Source: UBA1227 sp963629305
GTDB taxonomy: Bacteria > Bacillota > Clostridia > Oscillospirales > Acutalibacteraceae
NCBI GenBank assembly: GCA_963629305.1
Contig: CAVGIJ010000014.1
Location: forward strand, 1-36,143
DNA: 36,143 bases
Direction: 5' to 3'
Positions 16,771 through 24,723 of the stretch are shown in pieces. A program made the position numbers and the translations under genes. The number at the start of each line of letters is the position of its first letter. The stretch's first letter is position 1. A model generated the notes under the pieces. That model searched no databases, had not been told where the DNA came from, and saw only the letters and a list, made by a program, of their open reading frames with translations.

Positions 16771-17513
16771 GAAAACAGAGTGTCCTTTTAGAATACTGCG
16801 GAAAAAAATACGGAATTCCGGACTACTTGATCGGTTTTACGGTCGGGATGGGAGTAAGCTTTGTCGCGTTTACGGCAATGTACGGACGTATGAAAATATG
16901 CATTGTCTTATCCGTCATAGCCGGACTTGTATTTTCAAGGCTTTATGTAAAGGGACGGATAGAACGCAGAAAAAAACAATTTGTAAGTCAGTTTTGCGAT
17001 TATCTCGACAGTATTGCCGGAGCACTTTCCTGCGGTAAAAATACATATGACTCGTTTTCGTGTGCAAATGATGATATGCAGGAACTCTTTAACAGGTCTT
17101 CCCCCATCTGTTTTGAAAGTCAGAATCTTGTAAGGGGTCTTCATAACGGGCGTGGAGTTGAAGAACTTCTTTATGAAATGGGTCATAATTCTATGTGCGA
17201 GGAAACCGAAATCTTTGCGGATGTATATTCAATGTGCAACAAATACGGAGGTGACCTCAGGGAAGTGGTCATTGAAACCAAAAACACATTGTTTGAGAAA
17301 ATAGCTGTTGAGGCAGAGATTTCAACGTCACTCGCCGGGCCTAAAAATGAATTAAATATAATGGCCGCCATGCCGTTTGTAATTACCGCGTGTATGAGAT
17401 TTTTTAAAGTTGGCGCGTCAGACGGAAACTTCATTTTTCTCAATCTTTTCATCACGTTTGTTTTTCTTTTTTCCTATTGTTTGGGACTTAAAATTGTGAA
17501 TATTAAGGTTTGA
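16767..17513 (+). CDS. tadB: Tad pilus inner-membrane platform protein TadB
   Basis: A 248-residue T2SF-domain membrane protein. Two helices near the N-terminus (residues about 20-52) and two close to the C-terminus (about 193-245) flank a cytoplasmic helical core with FCDYLDSIAGALSCGKNTYDSF and FADVYSMCNKYGGDLREVV, the GG-containing signature of T2SF proteins. Together with TadC it anchors the CpaF motor and guides pilin subunits. ATG overlaps the cpaF stop (ATGA), with AGGAGG-like sequence inside cpaF. The product is on the short side for TadB. Confidence 0.87.
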   Translation: MRKQSVLLEYCGKKYGIPDYLIGFTVGMGVSFVAFTAMYGRMKICIVLSVIAGLVFSRLYVKGRIERRKKQFVSQFCDYLDSIAGALSCGKNTYDSFSCANDDMQELFNRSSPICFESQNLVRGLHNGRGVEELLYEMGHNSMCEETEIFADVYSMCNKYGGDLREVVIETKNTLFEKIAVEAEISTSLAGPKNELNIMAAMPFVITACMRFFKVGASDGNFIFLNLFITFVFLFSYCLGLKIVNIKV

Positions 17514-17527
17514 GAGAGGAGATTAGT

Positions 17528-18385
17528 ATGGAGAATAAAATCAGAATTTTTTTAACAGGTGTTTCACTTTTGGCAGTATTTGCGGATATCTTTATTCTCG
17601 TAAGGTACAGAAACAACAGAACACAACCTACAGGGCTTAAAATTTTTATTTTTGAAAAAATTTTTTATTTGGGAGCATTCATACGGCGAGTTTTTCATGT
17701 TTCGTCAGCCCGTTATAAAAGAAGAGTCAGACAACTGACAGAATTTTATGATGAATATGATTCGGTGAAAATAGCACTGTCAATGACAAATGCTCCGTAT
17801 ACATATGCAGCGCTTTTTTTACCGTTGATAATTCCGGTGGCGGTTTTTGTAAAAGGAAAATTGTATACATTGCTCATTCTTATACTACTTATCTTTATGT
17901 GTTTTTATCCGGATATCTGGATCAGTATGCGTATAAAAAACAGAAATGAGGCAATTTTATCGGATTTTTCAGGCATGGTGCTTAAACTCTATATGTTGGT
18001 GAGTATAGGGATTCCGACTACGGTTGCATTTGAAAAAGTTGCACTGTCATCAAAGGGATATCTTTATGAGGAAATGGTCAGGGTAGTAAACGACGTATCT
18101 TTAGGAATGTCATATTCGGATGCGCTTGAAGGATTTAGAGAACGTTGCAGCTGTAAATCTGTCCGAAAATTTATCTCTGTTTATAAGCAGAATATTGTTT
18201 TAGGCGGTTCGGATTTCCCGCTTTTGCTTAATGAGATGGCTGAAAATGCATTTTCGGAACGCAAGGAAAGGGCAAAACTCAAGGGTAGTCTGGCATCACA
18301 AAAGCTTTTATTTCCGACCATGATTATGTTTATCGGTGTTCTTATCATGGTTGTTGTCCCGTCGTTTGAAAGTATTTTTGCTTAA
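17528..18385 (+). CDS. tadC: Tad pilus platform protein TadC
   Basis: A 285-residue T2SF-domain membrane protein, partner of TadB. An N-terminal helix (IFLTGVSLLAVFADIFILV), a central pair (about 92-130), and a C-terminal helix (FPTMIMFIGVLIMVVVPSF) surround the cytoplasmic part with DFSGMVLKLYMLVSIGIPTT and LGGSDFPLLLNEMAE. The start is ATG 17528, behind GAGAGGAG; an in-frame TTG at 17510 overlaps tadB and has no such site. The C-terminal PSFESIF ending is typical of the family. Confidence 0.87.
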   Translation: MENKIRIFLTGVSLLAVFADIFILVRYRNNRTQPTGLKIFIFEKIFYLGAFIRRVFHVSSARYKRRVRQLTEFYDEYDSVKIALSMTNAPYTYAALFLPLIIPVAVFVKGKLYTLLILILLIFMCFYPDIWISMRIKNRNEAILSDFSGMVLKLYMLVSIGIPTTVAFEKVALSSKGYLYEEMVRVVNDVSLGMSYSDALEGFRERCSCKSVRKFISVYKQNIVLGGSDFPLLLNEMAENAFSERKERAKLKGSLASQKLLFPTMIMFIGVLIMVVVPSFESIFA

Positions 18386-18403
18386 ATATGCAGGAGGTTG
18401 TTT

Positions 18404-18583
18404 ATGAGAGGTCTTAAAAAGTTTATCGGTAAAATCTTTTTCGAAAAAAGCGGAGAGATAAATATTATTTCCATGGTTTTAATAATCATTGTCGTTATTG
18501 CACTTGTGGCAATTTTTCAAGATGAAATGACGGATATTGTCACAAAAATGTTTGATAAAATACGTGAATCAATGGGAGTTTGA
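18404..18583 (+). CDS. Flp1-family type IVb pilin
   Basis: A 59-residue prepilin, the probable major subunit of the pilus. A short basic leader (MRGLKKFIGKIFFEKSG) precedes the GEINIISMVLIIIVVIALVAIF helix (split here for length), with the Glu expected at position +5 of mature pilins in the GEIN segment. Processing is expected by the peptidase encoded at 22356-22808. Ribosome site AGGAGG is 6 bases upstream of ATG 18404. Located between tadC and the TadE-like gene; the start of the next gene is 1 base after its stop. Confidence 0.87.
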   Translation: MRGLKKFIGKIFFEKSGEINIISMVLIIIVVIALVAIFQDEMTDIVTKMFDKIRESMGV

Positions 18584-18584
18584 C

Positions 18585-19085
18585 ATGCAGAGAAAAAGTT
18601 GTATGGGATCTGCGCAGATTGTGGAATTTTCCTTTGTTTTCCCGATTGTAATGCTCACGGTTCTGGCACTGTTTTATTTTGTATTTATCATTTTTCTTAA
18701 GGTACACGTCTACAATATTGCGCTTGGTATCGCCGATGAAATAACCGATTTATCCGATACGGGTAGTGCATATTGGCTTATCAACGGCAAATTTGTTGAT
18801 AAGGAATCCTATGATGAGAAAAAAGAAAAGTTTCATAAAGCACTTAACAGTTGTCGGATACTGCCGGGGGTTGATTTTAAGGAAAATCTCTATATTGAGC
18901 TGCAGGACGGCATTCCGAGAGTATTCGTAACAGTGGATACAAATATCTCAAATACGTTTTATTTTAAAGTAAAAGTGGAGAAGAACATGTATAAACCCAC
19001 TGAAAAAATCAAGTTGGTGGAGCTTGAAAAAAATTCAGATTGTAATATTGAAAGGCTGAGAGAAATATATGATTCAATTTTTTAA
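18585..19085 (+). CDS. TadE-like minor pseudopilin
   Basis: A 166-residue protein with a short basic head and one hydrophobic helix with the TadE pattern GSAQIVEFSFVFPIVMLTVL at residues 8-27, in which the Glu after V marks the pseudopilin +5 position. The rest is an extracytoplasmic domain (about 45-166) with no recognisable enzyme motif. Start ATG 18585 directly follows the pilin gene stop, using GGGAGTT-type sequence in the pilin 3' end. The 3' end overlaps the next gene by 17 bp. Confidence 0.8.
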   Translation: MQRKSCMGSAQIVEFSFVFPIVMLTVLALFYFVFIIFLKVHVYNIALGIADEITDLSDTGSAYWLINGKFVDKESYDEKKEKFHKALNSCRILPGVDFKENLYIELQDGIPRVFVTVDTNISNTFYFKVKVEKNMYKPTEKIKLVELEKNSDCNIERLREIYDSIF

Positions 19086-21408
19086 CAAAAAAAAGGGATC
19101 AATTTCGATCTTCCTTGTAATGATTATGCTGCCTATGTGCAGTTGTGTTTCTCTTGCCGTTTACGCAGCACGTCTGAAAAATGCGGAAAACGAGCTTAAG
19201 GAGGGCATGAACCTTACAGGAAATGCGGTTTTGTCTGATTATGACAAGACTCTTATGGAGCTTTACGGACTTACGGCTTTCTCAAAGAGCAACACGGACA
19301 CTGATAAGTACGAAAAATATATCAGTACGAACGTTCCCGGTATCTATGATTTTTATGTGGCTTCATCGGATAAAAACGAACTTTCTGATATTGCCGATTT
19401 TGAAAGGCTGATAATAGATTCAATGTCCTACAAGGCTCCGTATAACTGGGTATCGTCGGTTTCAAAGAAATTTTCGTTATTTTCACAAATATCTGAAATT
19501 GAAAATGTTATAAAGAAGAGCTCTGAATATTTTAAAGCTCTTTCAGAGACGAAAGACGGTGTAAAAGACATCTATGAAAGTATAGCGAATATTAATCTCA
19601 ATGAGTCAAATGCAGATATTGCGGAAAAGCTCAAAAGTGTAGCAAATTCCACGCGTGGAATGACAAAAAAGTTTGAGGCAATTGATAAAAAGGTTGACAC
19701 ACTGAAAAAATCAATAGATGAAATAAAAAACTCTGAGCTTAAGAGCCTTCTTCAGAGTGATTGTAATTCATCCTCCGACTATCTTACGGGAGAAAGTCTC
19801 AATTCATTTGAAAAAAGTCTTGCTGATGATATTGAGAAAATATCCAATATGGATGATACGGCGGATATTTCAGATTTATCTTTTATAAACACTCCCTTCT
19901 ATGAATATGTCACGATTTCCGGTGCGGAAAGCAAAAAAGAAGATGATAATACTGAAAAACAGACATTTAAAAATACGATTGACTCCATCTCGGATATGGA
20001 TTTGAAAAGTATATCTGAAAAAGTGCCGGATGTGCGTATAAATGAACTTATCGGTGAGGAACTTTATTCTGATATTATCGAGTCATCTCGGGAGGAAAGT
20101 AAAAAAACAGAAGAACTTTCCGAAATTTCGAAAATCGGAATTTCACAGGCATACATTGCCGAGTTTGTGTCTGATCGTTTCATGTGCCTTACATCCGAAA
20201 ATGCGGATAAGCTCCGGCTTGCGGAAATAGAATATCTGGTTTTCGGAAATGAGAATATGCGTACAGATGTTTCTCTTTGTGTTGAAAGTATTTATGCTGT
20301 AAGATTGGTACTTAATTCGGTGTTTGCGCTCACAAACACAAGGATGAGACAAACGGCACTCTCAGTTGCTGCCGCTGTTGCAGGAGTCACGGGCCTTGGT
20401 GTTTCAGTTGCAAAAAATATTATTCTCTTATCATGGGCTGCGGCCGAATCGATTGTGGATACATATCTTCTTTGCAGAGGCGAAGACGTGCCGGTATACA
20501 AGAGCATGTCTACGTGGAATCTTACGTTTGCCAACGTTCCGGACATTCTTGAAAAGGGAGTTACCGAATATGCCGGGGTTGTGGTTGATGATGTGTTTGC
20601 TCAGATTGAAAATTTTTCAGCCGGCAAGGTTTCGGAGGTAAAAGGAACAATTTTTGAATATGTGGAAAAAACATCATCCGGCGTTGCGGAATCTGTTGCA
20701 TCTGCTATTGTTACACCGCTTGAAAATAAAATAACTCTTATGATTTCAGGTGTGAAAACAAATTACAGTAAGGAAGATATTAAAAAAATGCTAAAGAAAA
20801 TAATTGAAGAGCTTCCTTGCGAATCAGAGGCAATGAAAATGGCAAAGGACTTTTTTCTGTCGAATTGTCTCGACAGTCTCTCCTTGTTTATTTATGAAAG
20901 GCTTCCGGACGTTTTTTCTTCAGATAAAGAATTGTGGAAACAGGCATCTGATGAGATACGTAATGCTATAAATTCCGTATATGAAAAGCTTATGGAAAAG
21001 GTGAATTCAAAGCTCAGTGCTTTGGAAGAGAAGGTCAATGACGAAATGAATGAGATTCTGAATGCCGGCAAAGAAAATATCAAAGGCCGTTTGAGCGGGC
21101 TCCTTGATGATTATACAAAAGAAATTTCGGTATGGTCAGATGACAGCGGACAATCCTCCTCAATCTTGCATTCTTCCGGAATTGCCATGTCATATAAGGA
21201 TTATCTGAAGCTGTTTCTTTATCTCGGACTTGTGAGAAGTGCATCTAAGCAGCATATTTTGAGAAGAGCAGAGGTAATTATTCAGCTGAACTGCAAAGAA
21301 AAAAATCCAAAATTCAATATTTTGGAGTGCAAAACCGGTGTCAGACTCGGAGGAAAAGTACGTGTTTTTGAAAAAGAAATTAAATTTGAAAAAACATATT
21401 CATATTGA
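19069..21408 (+). CDS. DUF5702 protein, Tad-associated surface/pilus component
   Basis: A 779-residue protein of the DUF5702 type found in Clostridia Tad loci. It starts with a basic head and one membrane helix (GSISIFLVMIMLPMCSCVSL), followed by the family stretch AARLKNAENELKEGMNLTGN and MELYGLTAF. The remainder is a long, largely helical extracytoplasmic region with repeated amphipathic, coiled-coil-like parts (about 160-230 and 590-690), and a hydrophobic central section near 440-480 (VAAAVAGVTGLGVSVAKNII). It may act like TadG as an anchoring or structural element, by analogy only. The start overlaps the TadE-like gene by 17 bp. Confidence 0.75.
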   Translation: MIQFFNKKKGSISIFLVMIMLPMCSCVSLAVYAARLKNAENELKEGMNLTGNAVLSDYDKTLMELYGLTAFSKSNTDTDKYEKYISTNVPGIYDFYVASSDKNELSDIADFERLIIDSMSYKAPYNWVSSVSKKFSLFSQISEIENVIKKSSEYFKALSETKDGVKDIYESIANINLNESNADIAEKLKSVANSTRGMTKKFEAIDKKVDTLKKSIDEIKNSELKSLLQSDCNSSSDYLTGESLNSFEKSLADDIEKISNMDDTADISDLSFINTPFYEYVTISGAESKKEDDNTEKQTFKNTIDSISDMDLKSISEKVPDVRINELIGEELYSDIIESSREESKKTEELSEISKIGISQAYIAEFVSDRFMCLTSENADKLRLAEIEYLVFGNENMRTDVSLCVESIYAVRLVLNSVFALTNTRMRQTALSVAAAVAGVTGLGVSVAKNIILLSWAAAESIVDTYLLCRGEDVPVYKSMSTWNLTFANVPDILEKGVTEYAGVVVDDVFAQIENFSAGKVSEVKGTIFEYVEKTSSGVAESVASAIVTPLENKITLMISGVKTNYSKEDIKKMLKKIIEELPCESEAMKMAKDFFLSNCLDSLSLFIYERLPDVFSSDKELWKQASDEIRNAINSVYEKLMEKVNSKLSALEEKVNDEMNEILNAGKENIKGRLSGLLDDYTKEISVWSDDSGQSSSILHSSGIAMSYKDYLKLFLYLGLVRSASKQHILRRAEVIIQLNCKEKNPKFNILECKTGVRLGGKVRVFEKEIKFEKTYSY

Positions 21409-22369
21409 GTGGTTGGCAGAGGACCTCGGTTCTTATTCGGTAGAAGCTGCACTGGCATTGAGCGCTTTTACTGCTCTGGTAATGATGCTTATAAGCCTTA
21501 TACCGATTGTTCAGGTAAATTCGGTTATAGAACACTCTGCAAGTGAGGTCGCTCTGGAATTGTCTGAAAATGCATATGACACGGAAAAATTTTTTGAAGA
21601 AAAAAGCGAATATTACGACAGCGCGGACTGGTGTAAAGAACTTGTAAGGGAACGCCTGAAGGCGGAGTCTTCAAATCCCGACAGGTGGCTTGCGGCTAAA
21701 GGAATTTCAAATGGAATGGACGGAATTGATTTTTCGTCGACAGCGATACTTGACGGAGAAAATGAAATAAATATTTCTTTAAAGTACGAAATAGATATAA
21801 ACGCATTCGGTTTCATTAAAAAAACCATATCCATGAAAAAAGAGGCAAAAACAAAAGCGTGGCTGCCCTATGATTTTTCTTTTGAAAGTATATACACAGA
21901 TGACAGTGTCGGCATATGGCAACAAAATGAGTTTGTACGCGGAAAATATTTTGTAAAAAGAATAAAAGATCTTTATCCGGAAAAAGGAGTAAAAAGCGGA
22001 CAGGGAATAGACCTCTATGACGAGGGCGAAAACAAGGTGGCGGAAATCTTTTCTATGAACGTTTTTTCGAAATCATACTTAAGCGGTGATACGGAAATAA
22101 ATGTTGATGCTGTCTTAGAACAATTTGAAAAGTATATAAGTGATTTTGAACATGACATTGACAAACTAAACGGTACAGTGGAAATGGACAACGGAGAAAA
22201 GAAGAAACTTAAAGCAACGAGGAAAGAGCTGATTGTAGTGTTTCCGTTAGAAGCAGAAAGCCCGATTTATTCAGGCGTCCTGGATGCCATCTTTATTGAA
22301 CTTAACGAGATGTATGGAACAGAAGCAACTTTATATTACCTTGAGGAGGCAAACTATGAGCCCGGATAA
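21362..22369 (+). CDS. TadE/TadG-like pilus-associated protein
   Basis: A 335-residue protein with a basic head, then SYSVEAALALSAFTALVMML (about 28-47), a TadE-type helix with the marker Glu after V, and a large external domain rich in charged residues. I do not recognise the external domain. Start is GTG 21362 behind GGAGGA at 21350-21355, inside the 3' end of the DUF5702 gene (47 bp overlap). The 3' end overlaps the prepilin peptidase by 14 bp. Position and helix suggest a second minor pseudopilin or tip/anchor component. Confidence 0.72.
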   Translation: MFLKKKLNLKKHIHIEWLAEDLGSYSVEAALALSAFTALVMMLISLIPIVQVNSVIEHSASEVALELSENAYDTEKFFEEKSEYYDSADWCKELVRERLKAESSNPDRWLAAKGISNGMDGIDFSSTAILDGENEINISLKYEIDINAFGFIKKTISMKKEAKTKAWLPYDFSFESIYTDDSVGIWQQNEFVRGKYFVKRIKDLYPEKGVKSGQGIDLYDEGENKVAEIFSMNVFSKSYLSGDTEINVDAVLEQFEKYISDFEHDIDKLNGTVEMDNGEKKKLKATRKELIVVFPLEAESPIYSGVLDAIFIELNEMYGTEATLYYLEEANYEPG

Positions 22370-22808
22370 AATATTTACTTTTATAGTGTTGTTACCGATT
22401 GCGGCAGCAGCCGTAAAAGATTTCAAAACCCGACAAATACCGGATACCGTAAACATCTTGATTGTTGTAATCGGAATTATAAAGATTGTAGTTTTAGCTG
22501 AAATGCGCAAGTCATCTATTGTGGGGTTTGTTTGTGCGGCAGTTCTTATGACAATTTGCAAACTTGTAATGAAGGATGGACTCGGAGCGGGCGATGTAAA
22601 ACTTATTTCAGTACTTGGATTTTTTCTCGGAATAAACAGGTTTATTCCTTTTCTGGTGATAACCTCTCTTGTCTCGGCTGTTGTTGCCGCAACCATGGTC
22701 ATTTTAAAGAAAATGAGGAAAAATGATTCGTTGCCATTTGCCCCGCTTATTCTGGTCGGATACATCTTGAACATGATTTTTTTGTATTTTGGAGGACGCA
22801 TAATATGA
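22356..22808 (+). CDS. Prepilin peptidase, A24 family (TadV/CpaA-like)
   Basis: A 150-residue membrane aspartic peptidase that cleaves prepilin leaders. The two catalytic aspartates sit in AVKDFKTRQIPD (D22) and GLGAGDVKL (D80), the GxGD motif. Several hydrophobic helices surround them. The protein lacks the N-terminal methylase domain of larger PilD enzymes, as is usual for Tad peptidases. Start ATG 22356 follows GAGGAGG; longer in-frame starts upstream lie in the previous gene. The 3' end overlaps the next gene by 4 bp (ATGA). Confidence 0.9.
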   Translation: MSPDKIFTFIVLLPIAAAAVKDFKTRQIPDTVNILIVVIGIIKIVVLAEMRKSSIVGFVCAAVLMTICKLVMKDGLGAGDVKLISVLGFFLGINRFIPFLVITSLVSAVVAATMVILKKMRKNDSLPFAPLILVGYILNMIFLYFGGRII

Positions 22809-23365
22809 TGGAAGAAATAAATAAAGAGATGTTCTATACGGCAAAACTCTATATGGATAAGCTTTCTAACGGTATTGACCCCATAGAAAACGTGGAAATT
22901 CCTGATGACTCTGTACTGAATAACATAGCCTTATGCAGAACTTTTAATTTTGTGTCATCTGTTTTGGATGAAGTCATAAGAAACAATTTTATGATTTCAA
23001 TCCCTAATAGTAAGAAGAAAAAGTTTTCGATAACGGAAAAGCAAAGAAGCAGAATAAGTATTTCAGATACCCCTGTAAAGCTTACCGCTATTTCACACAG
23101 GATAGAACGTGTGCTGCCTCCGGATGTTAAGACAATTTCAAGTATAAAGATGTCACAGTGGCTTGAAAATGAAGGACTTTTATCGGGAGTAATAAAAGAC
23201 GGTCGTGTCCGAAAAGAGGCCACGACCGCAGGGAATGAACTTGGTATTGAAACAAAAATTGTCAAACAAGGAGACCGGGAATTTGCATCAAATTTTTACG
23301 ACGCAAATGCTCAGGCTTTTATAATAGCCAATCTTGAAGCAATTTCAAGATTTAGGCAAGTTTAG
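22805..23365 (+). CDS. Unrecognised 186-residue protein, end of Tad operon
   Basis: A soluble protein I cannot name. The N-terminal half is helical (DDSVLNNIALCRTFNFVSSV); the C-terminal half (about 95-186) has the look of a winged-helix domain: IKMSQWLENEGLL, then KDGRVRKEATTAGNELGIE, then a terminal helix NAQAFIIANLEAISRF. Similar layouts occur in phage antirepressor-type and other DNA-binding domains, so nucleic-acid binding is possible but not shown. It starts at ATG 22805 inside the peptidase stop (ATGA), with GGAGG at 22791-22795. An 8-bp hairpin (23200-23207 / 23221-23228) lies inside the gene. Its end overlaps the convergent PBP gene by 4 bp. Confidence 0.72.
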   Translation: MMEEINKEMFYTAKLYMDKLSNGIDPIENVEIPDDSVLNNIALCRTFNFVSSVLDEVIRNNFMISIPNSKKKKFSITEKQRSRISISDTPVKLTAISHRIERVLPPDVKTISSIKMSQWLENEGLLSGVIKDGRVRKEATTAGNELGIETKIVKQGDREFASNFYDANAQAFIIANLEAISRFRQV

Positions 23366-24723
23366 CTTTTTACGTACAACTCAACTGCTTTTTGCATAAC
23401 TGTATTGGCTACCGGAATGGCTGACCCCATTCCGGTGCTTCCGCTGTTTTCAAGTACGACAACAATTGCAAGCGGAAGATCTGTACGCTGCGAGTATCCG
23501 ACAAACCATGCATGAGGTTCTTTGCCGGCAACTTCGGCTGTGCCGGTTTTACCGCACATCTGGAGGTCCGGAAAGCGTGAATCTTTATAGTATGTTTCCA
23601 CGTTGTTCCTTAACATATTGTTGAGCCTTTTTGCAGAAACAGACCCCATATAACCGATTTTTGAGGTTGATTTCCCTTTTATAAGTGTAGGTCGGGGAGT
23701 ATAACCGGTTCCGTTGGCTATTGCTCCGAGTATGGTTATCTCATGACATGGATTTACAAGAGTTGTATATTGGCCTATTCCTGCCCATCCTCTGTCGATA
23801 TCGTACGCATCGGAAAGGTCAAAGATACTCTTTGCACATGTAAAGTTATCAACTGTCAGAGCTTGATTGAAACCGCATTCTTCGGCTGTTTCTGTAAGTT
23901 TTTCATTCCCGAGTTCCACCGCAATAGCGGCAAATGCCGAGTTGCAGGAATGACTCAAGGCGGTTTCAAAGTCTACGGTTCCGTGTACGCTCATACACTT
24001 AACTTTACTTCCGGCAGAATTGACATAAGCTCCGTTGCAGGTGAAGGTTCTTGTAGTGATGTCCGAAATGTTTTCTATGGCACTGCAAGATGTAATAATT
24101 TTAAAAGTTGAACCCGGAGTATAGAGCCCGGAGAAGAAGCGGTTCATGTAAATACCTTCGTATTTTCCGCTGGAGTCCGTATTTATATCTGACGGTTTTT
24201 TGTATATGTCATATGTCGGAAGAGATACGGCACAGAGAATTTCTCCGGTTTCATAATTATAAACACCAACGGTTCCTTTGTTACTGCCCATGGCTTCCAT
24301 TGCGGTTACGGAAAGCCTTGAGTCAATTGATAATTGAACATCATTTCCGGCACCGTTTTTCTTAAGGTTGTATACGCCGTTTATAAGTCCGTACCCCGTG
24401 AGTTCGGACTTGAATGCACTCTGAATACCTGTAGCGATGTATCCTGCCGTGTCTCCTACAACATGAAGTGTTGCTTTTCTTACCTGCGCATCTTCATTGT
24501 ATCGCCTTTCACCGTCCACGGTTTCAGCCAATACGGTTCCGGTACGGTCTGTAACCTTACCGGCGGCAAGCAATTCTCCGTTTGAGTAAAGGTGCTTATT
24601 GTAGTCCTTAACCACCCATTCAGATGCGTTAATTTGCATTGTGAAAAATAATGTTATAAGGCCACCGAAAAATGCGATTGCAAATACGTACAGCCAGTAG
24701 GATCTTTTGAATATCTTGTTCAT
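23362..24723 (-). CDS. Class B penicillin-binding protein (PbpA/FtsI-type transpeptidase)
   Basis: A 453-residue membrane-anchored D,D-transpeptidase that cross-links peptidoglycan. One N-terminal helix (YWLYVFAIAFFGGLITLFF), a linker/pedestal region, then the transpeptidase domain with SxxK STFK (205-208), SxN SCN (259-261) and KTGT (392-395), all intact. It is shorter than FtsI or PBP2 and resembles actinobacterial PbpA. Start ATG 24723 is used since AGGAGG lies 6 bases upstream, within an in-frame upstream ATG at 24741. The start overlaps the SEDS gene stop by 4 bp (ATGA), so the pair is coupled as expected for a SEDS-PBP complex. Confidence 0.93.
   Translation of the reverse strand: MNKIFKRSYWLYVFAIAFFGGLITLFFTMQINASEWVVKDYNKHLYSNGELLAAGKVTDRTGTVLAETVDGERRYNEDAQVRKATLHVVGDTAGYIATGIQSAFKSELTGYGLINGVYNLKKNGAGNDVQLSIDSRLSVTAMEAMGSNKGTVGVYNYETGEILCAVSLPTYDIYKKPSDINTDSSGKYEGIYMNRFFSGLYTPGSTFKIITSCSAIENISDITTRTFTCNGAYVNSAGSKVKCMSVHGTVDFETALSHSCNSAFAAIAVELGNEKLTETAEECGFNQALTVDNFTCAKSIFDLSDAYDIDRGWAGIGQYTTLVNPCHEITILGAIANGTGYTPRPTLIKGKSTSKIGYMGSVSAKRLNNMLRNNVETYYKDSRFPDLQMCGKTGTAEVAGKEPHAWFVGYSQRTDLPLAIVVVLENSGSTGMGSAIPVANTVMQKAVELYVKS

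Noticed and set aside
22331..22801. 156-codon frame on the - strand opposite the prepilin peptidase
   Set aside because: Antisense shadow of a gene with clear catalytic motifs.
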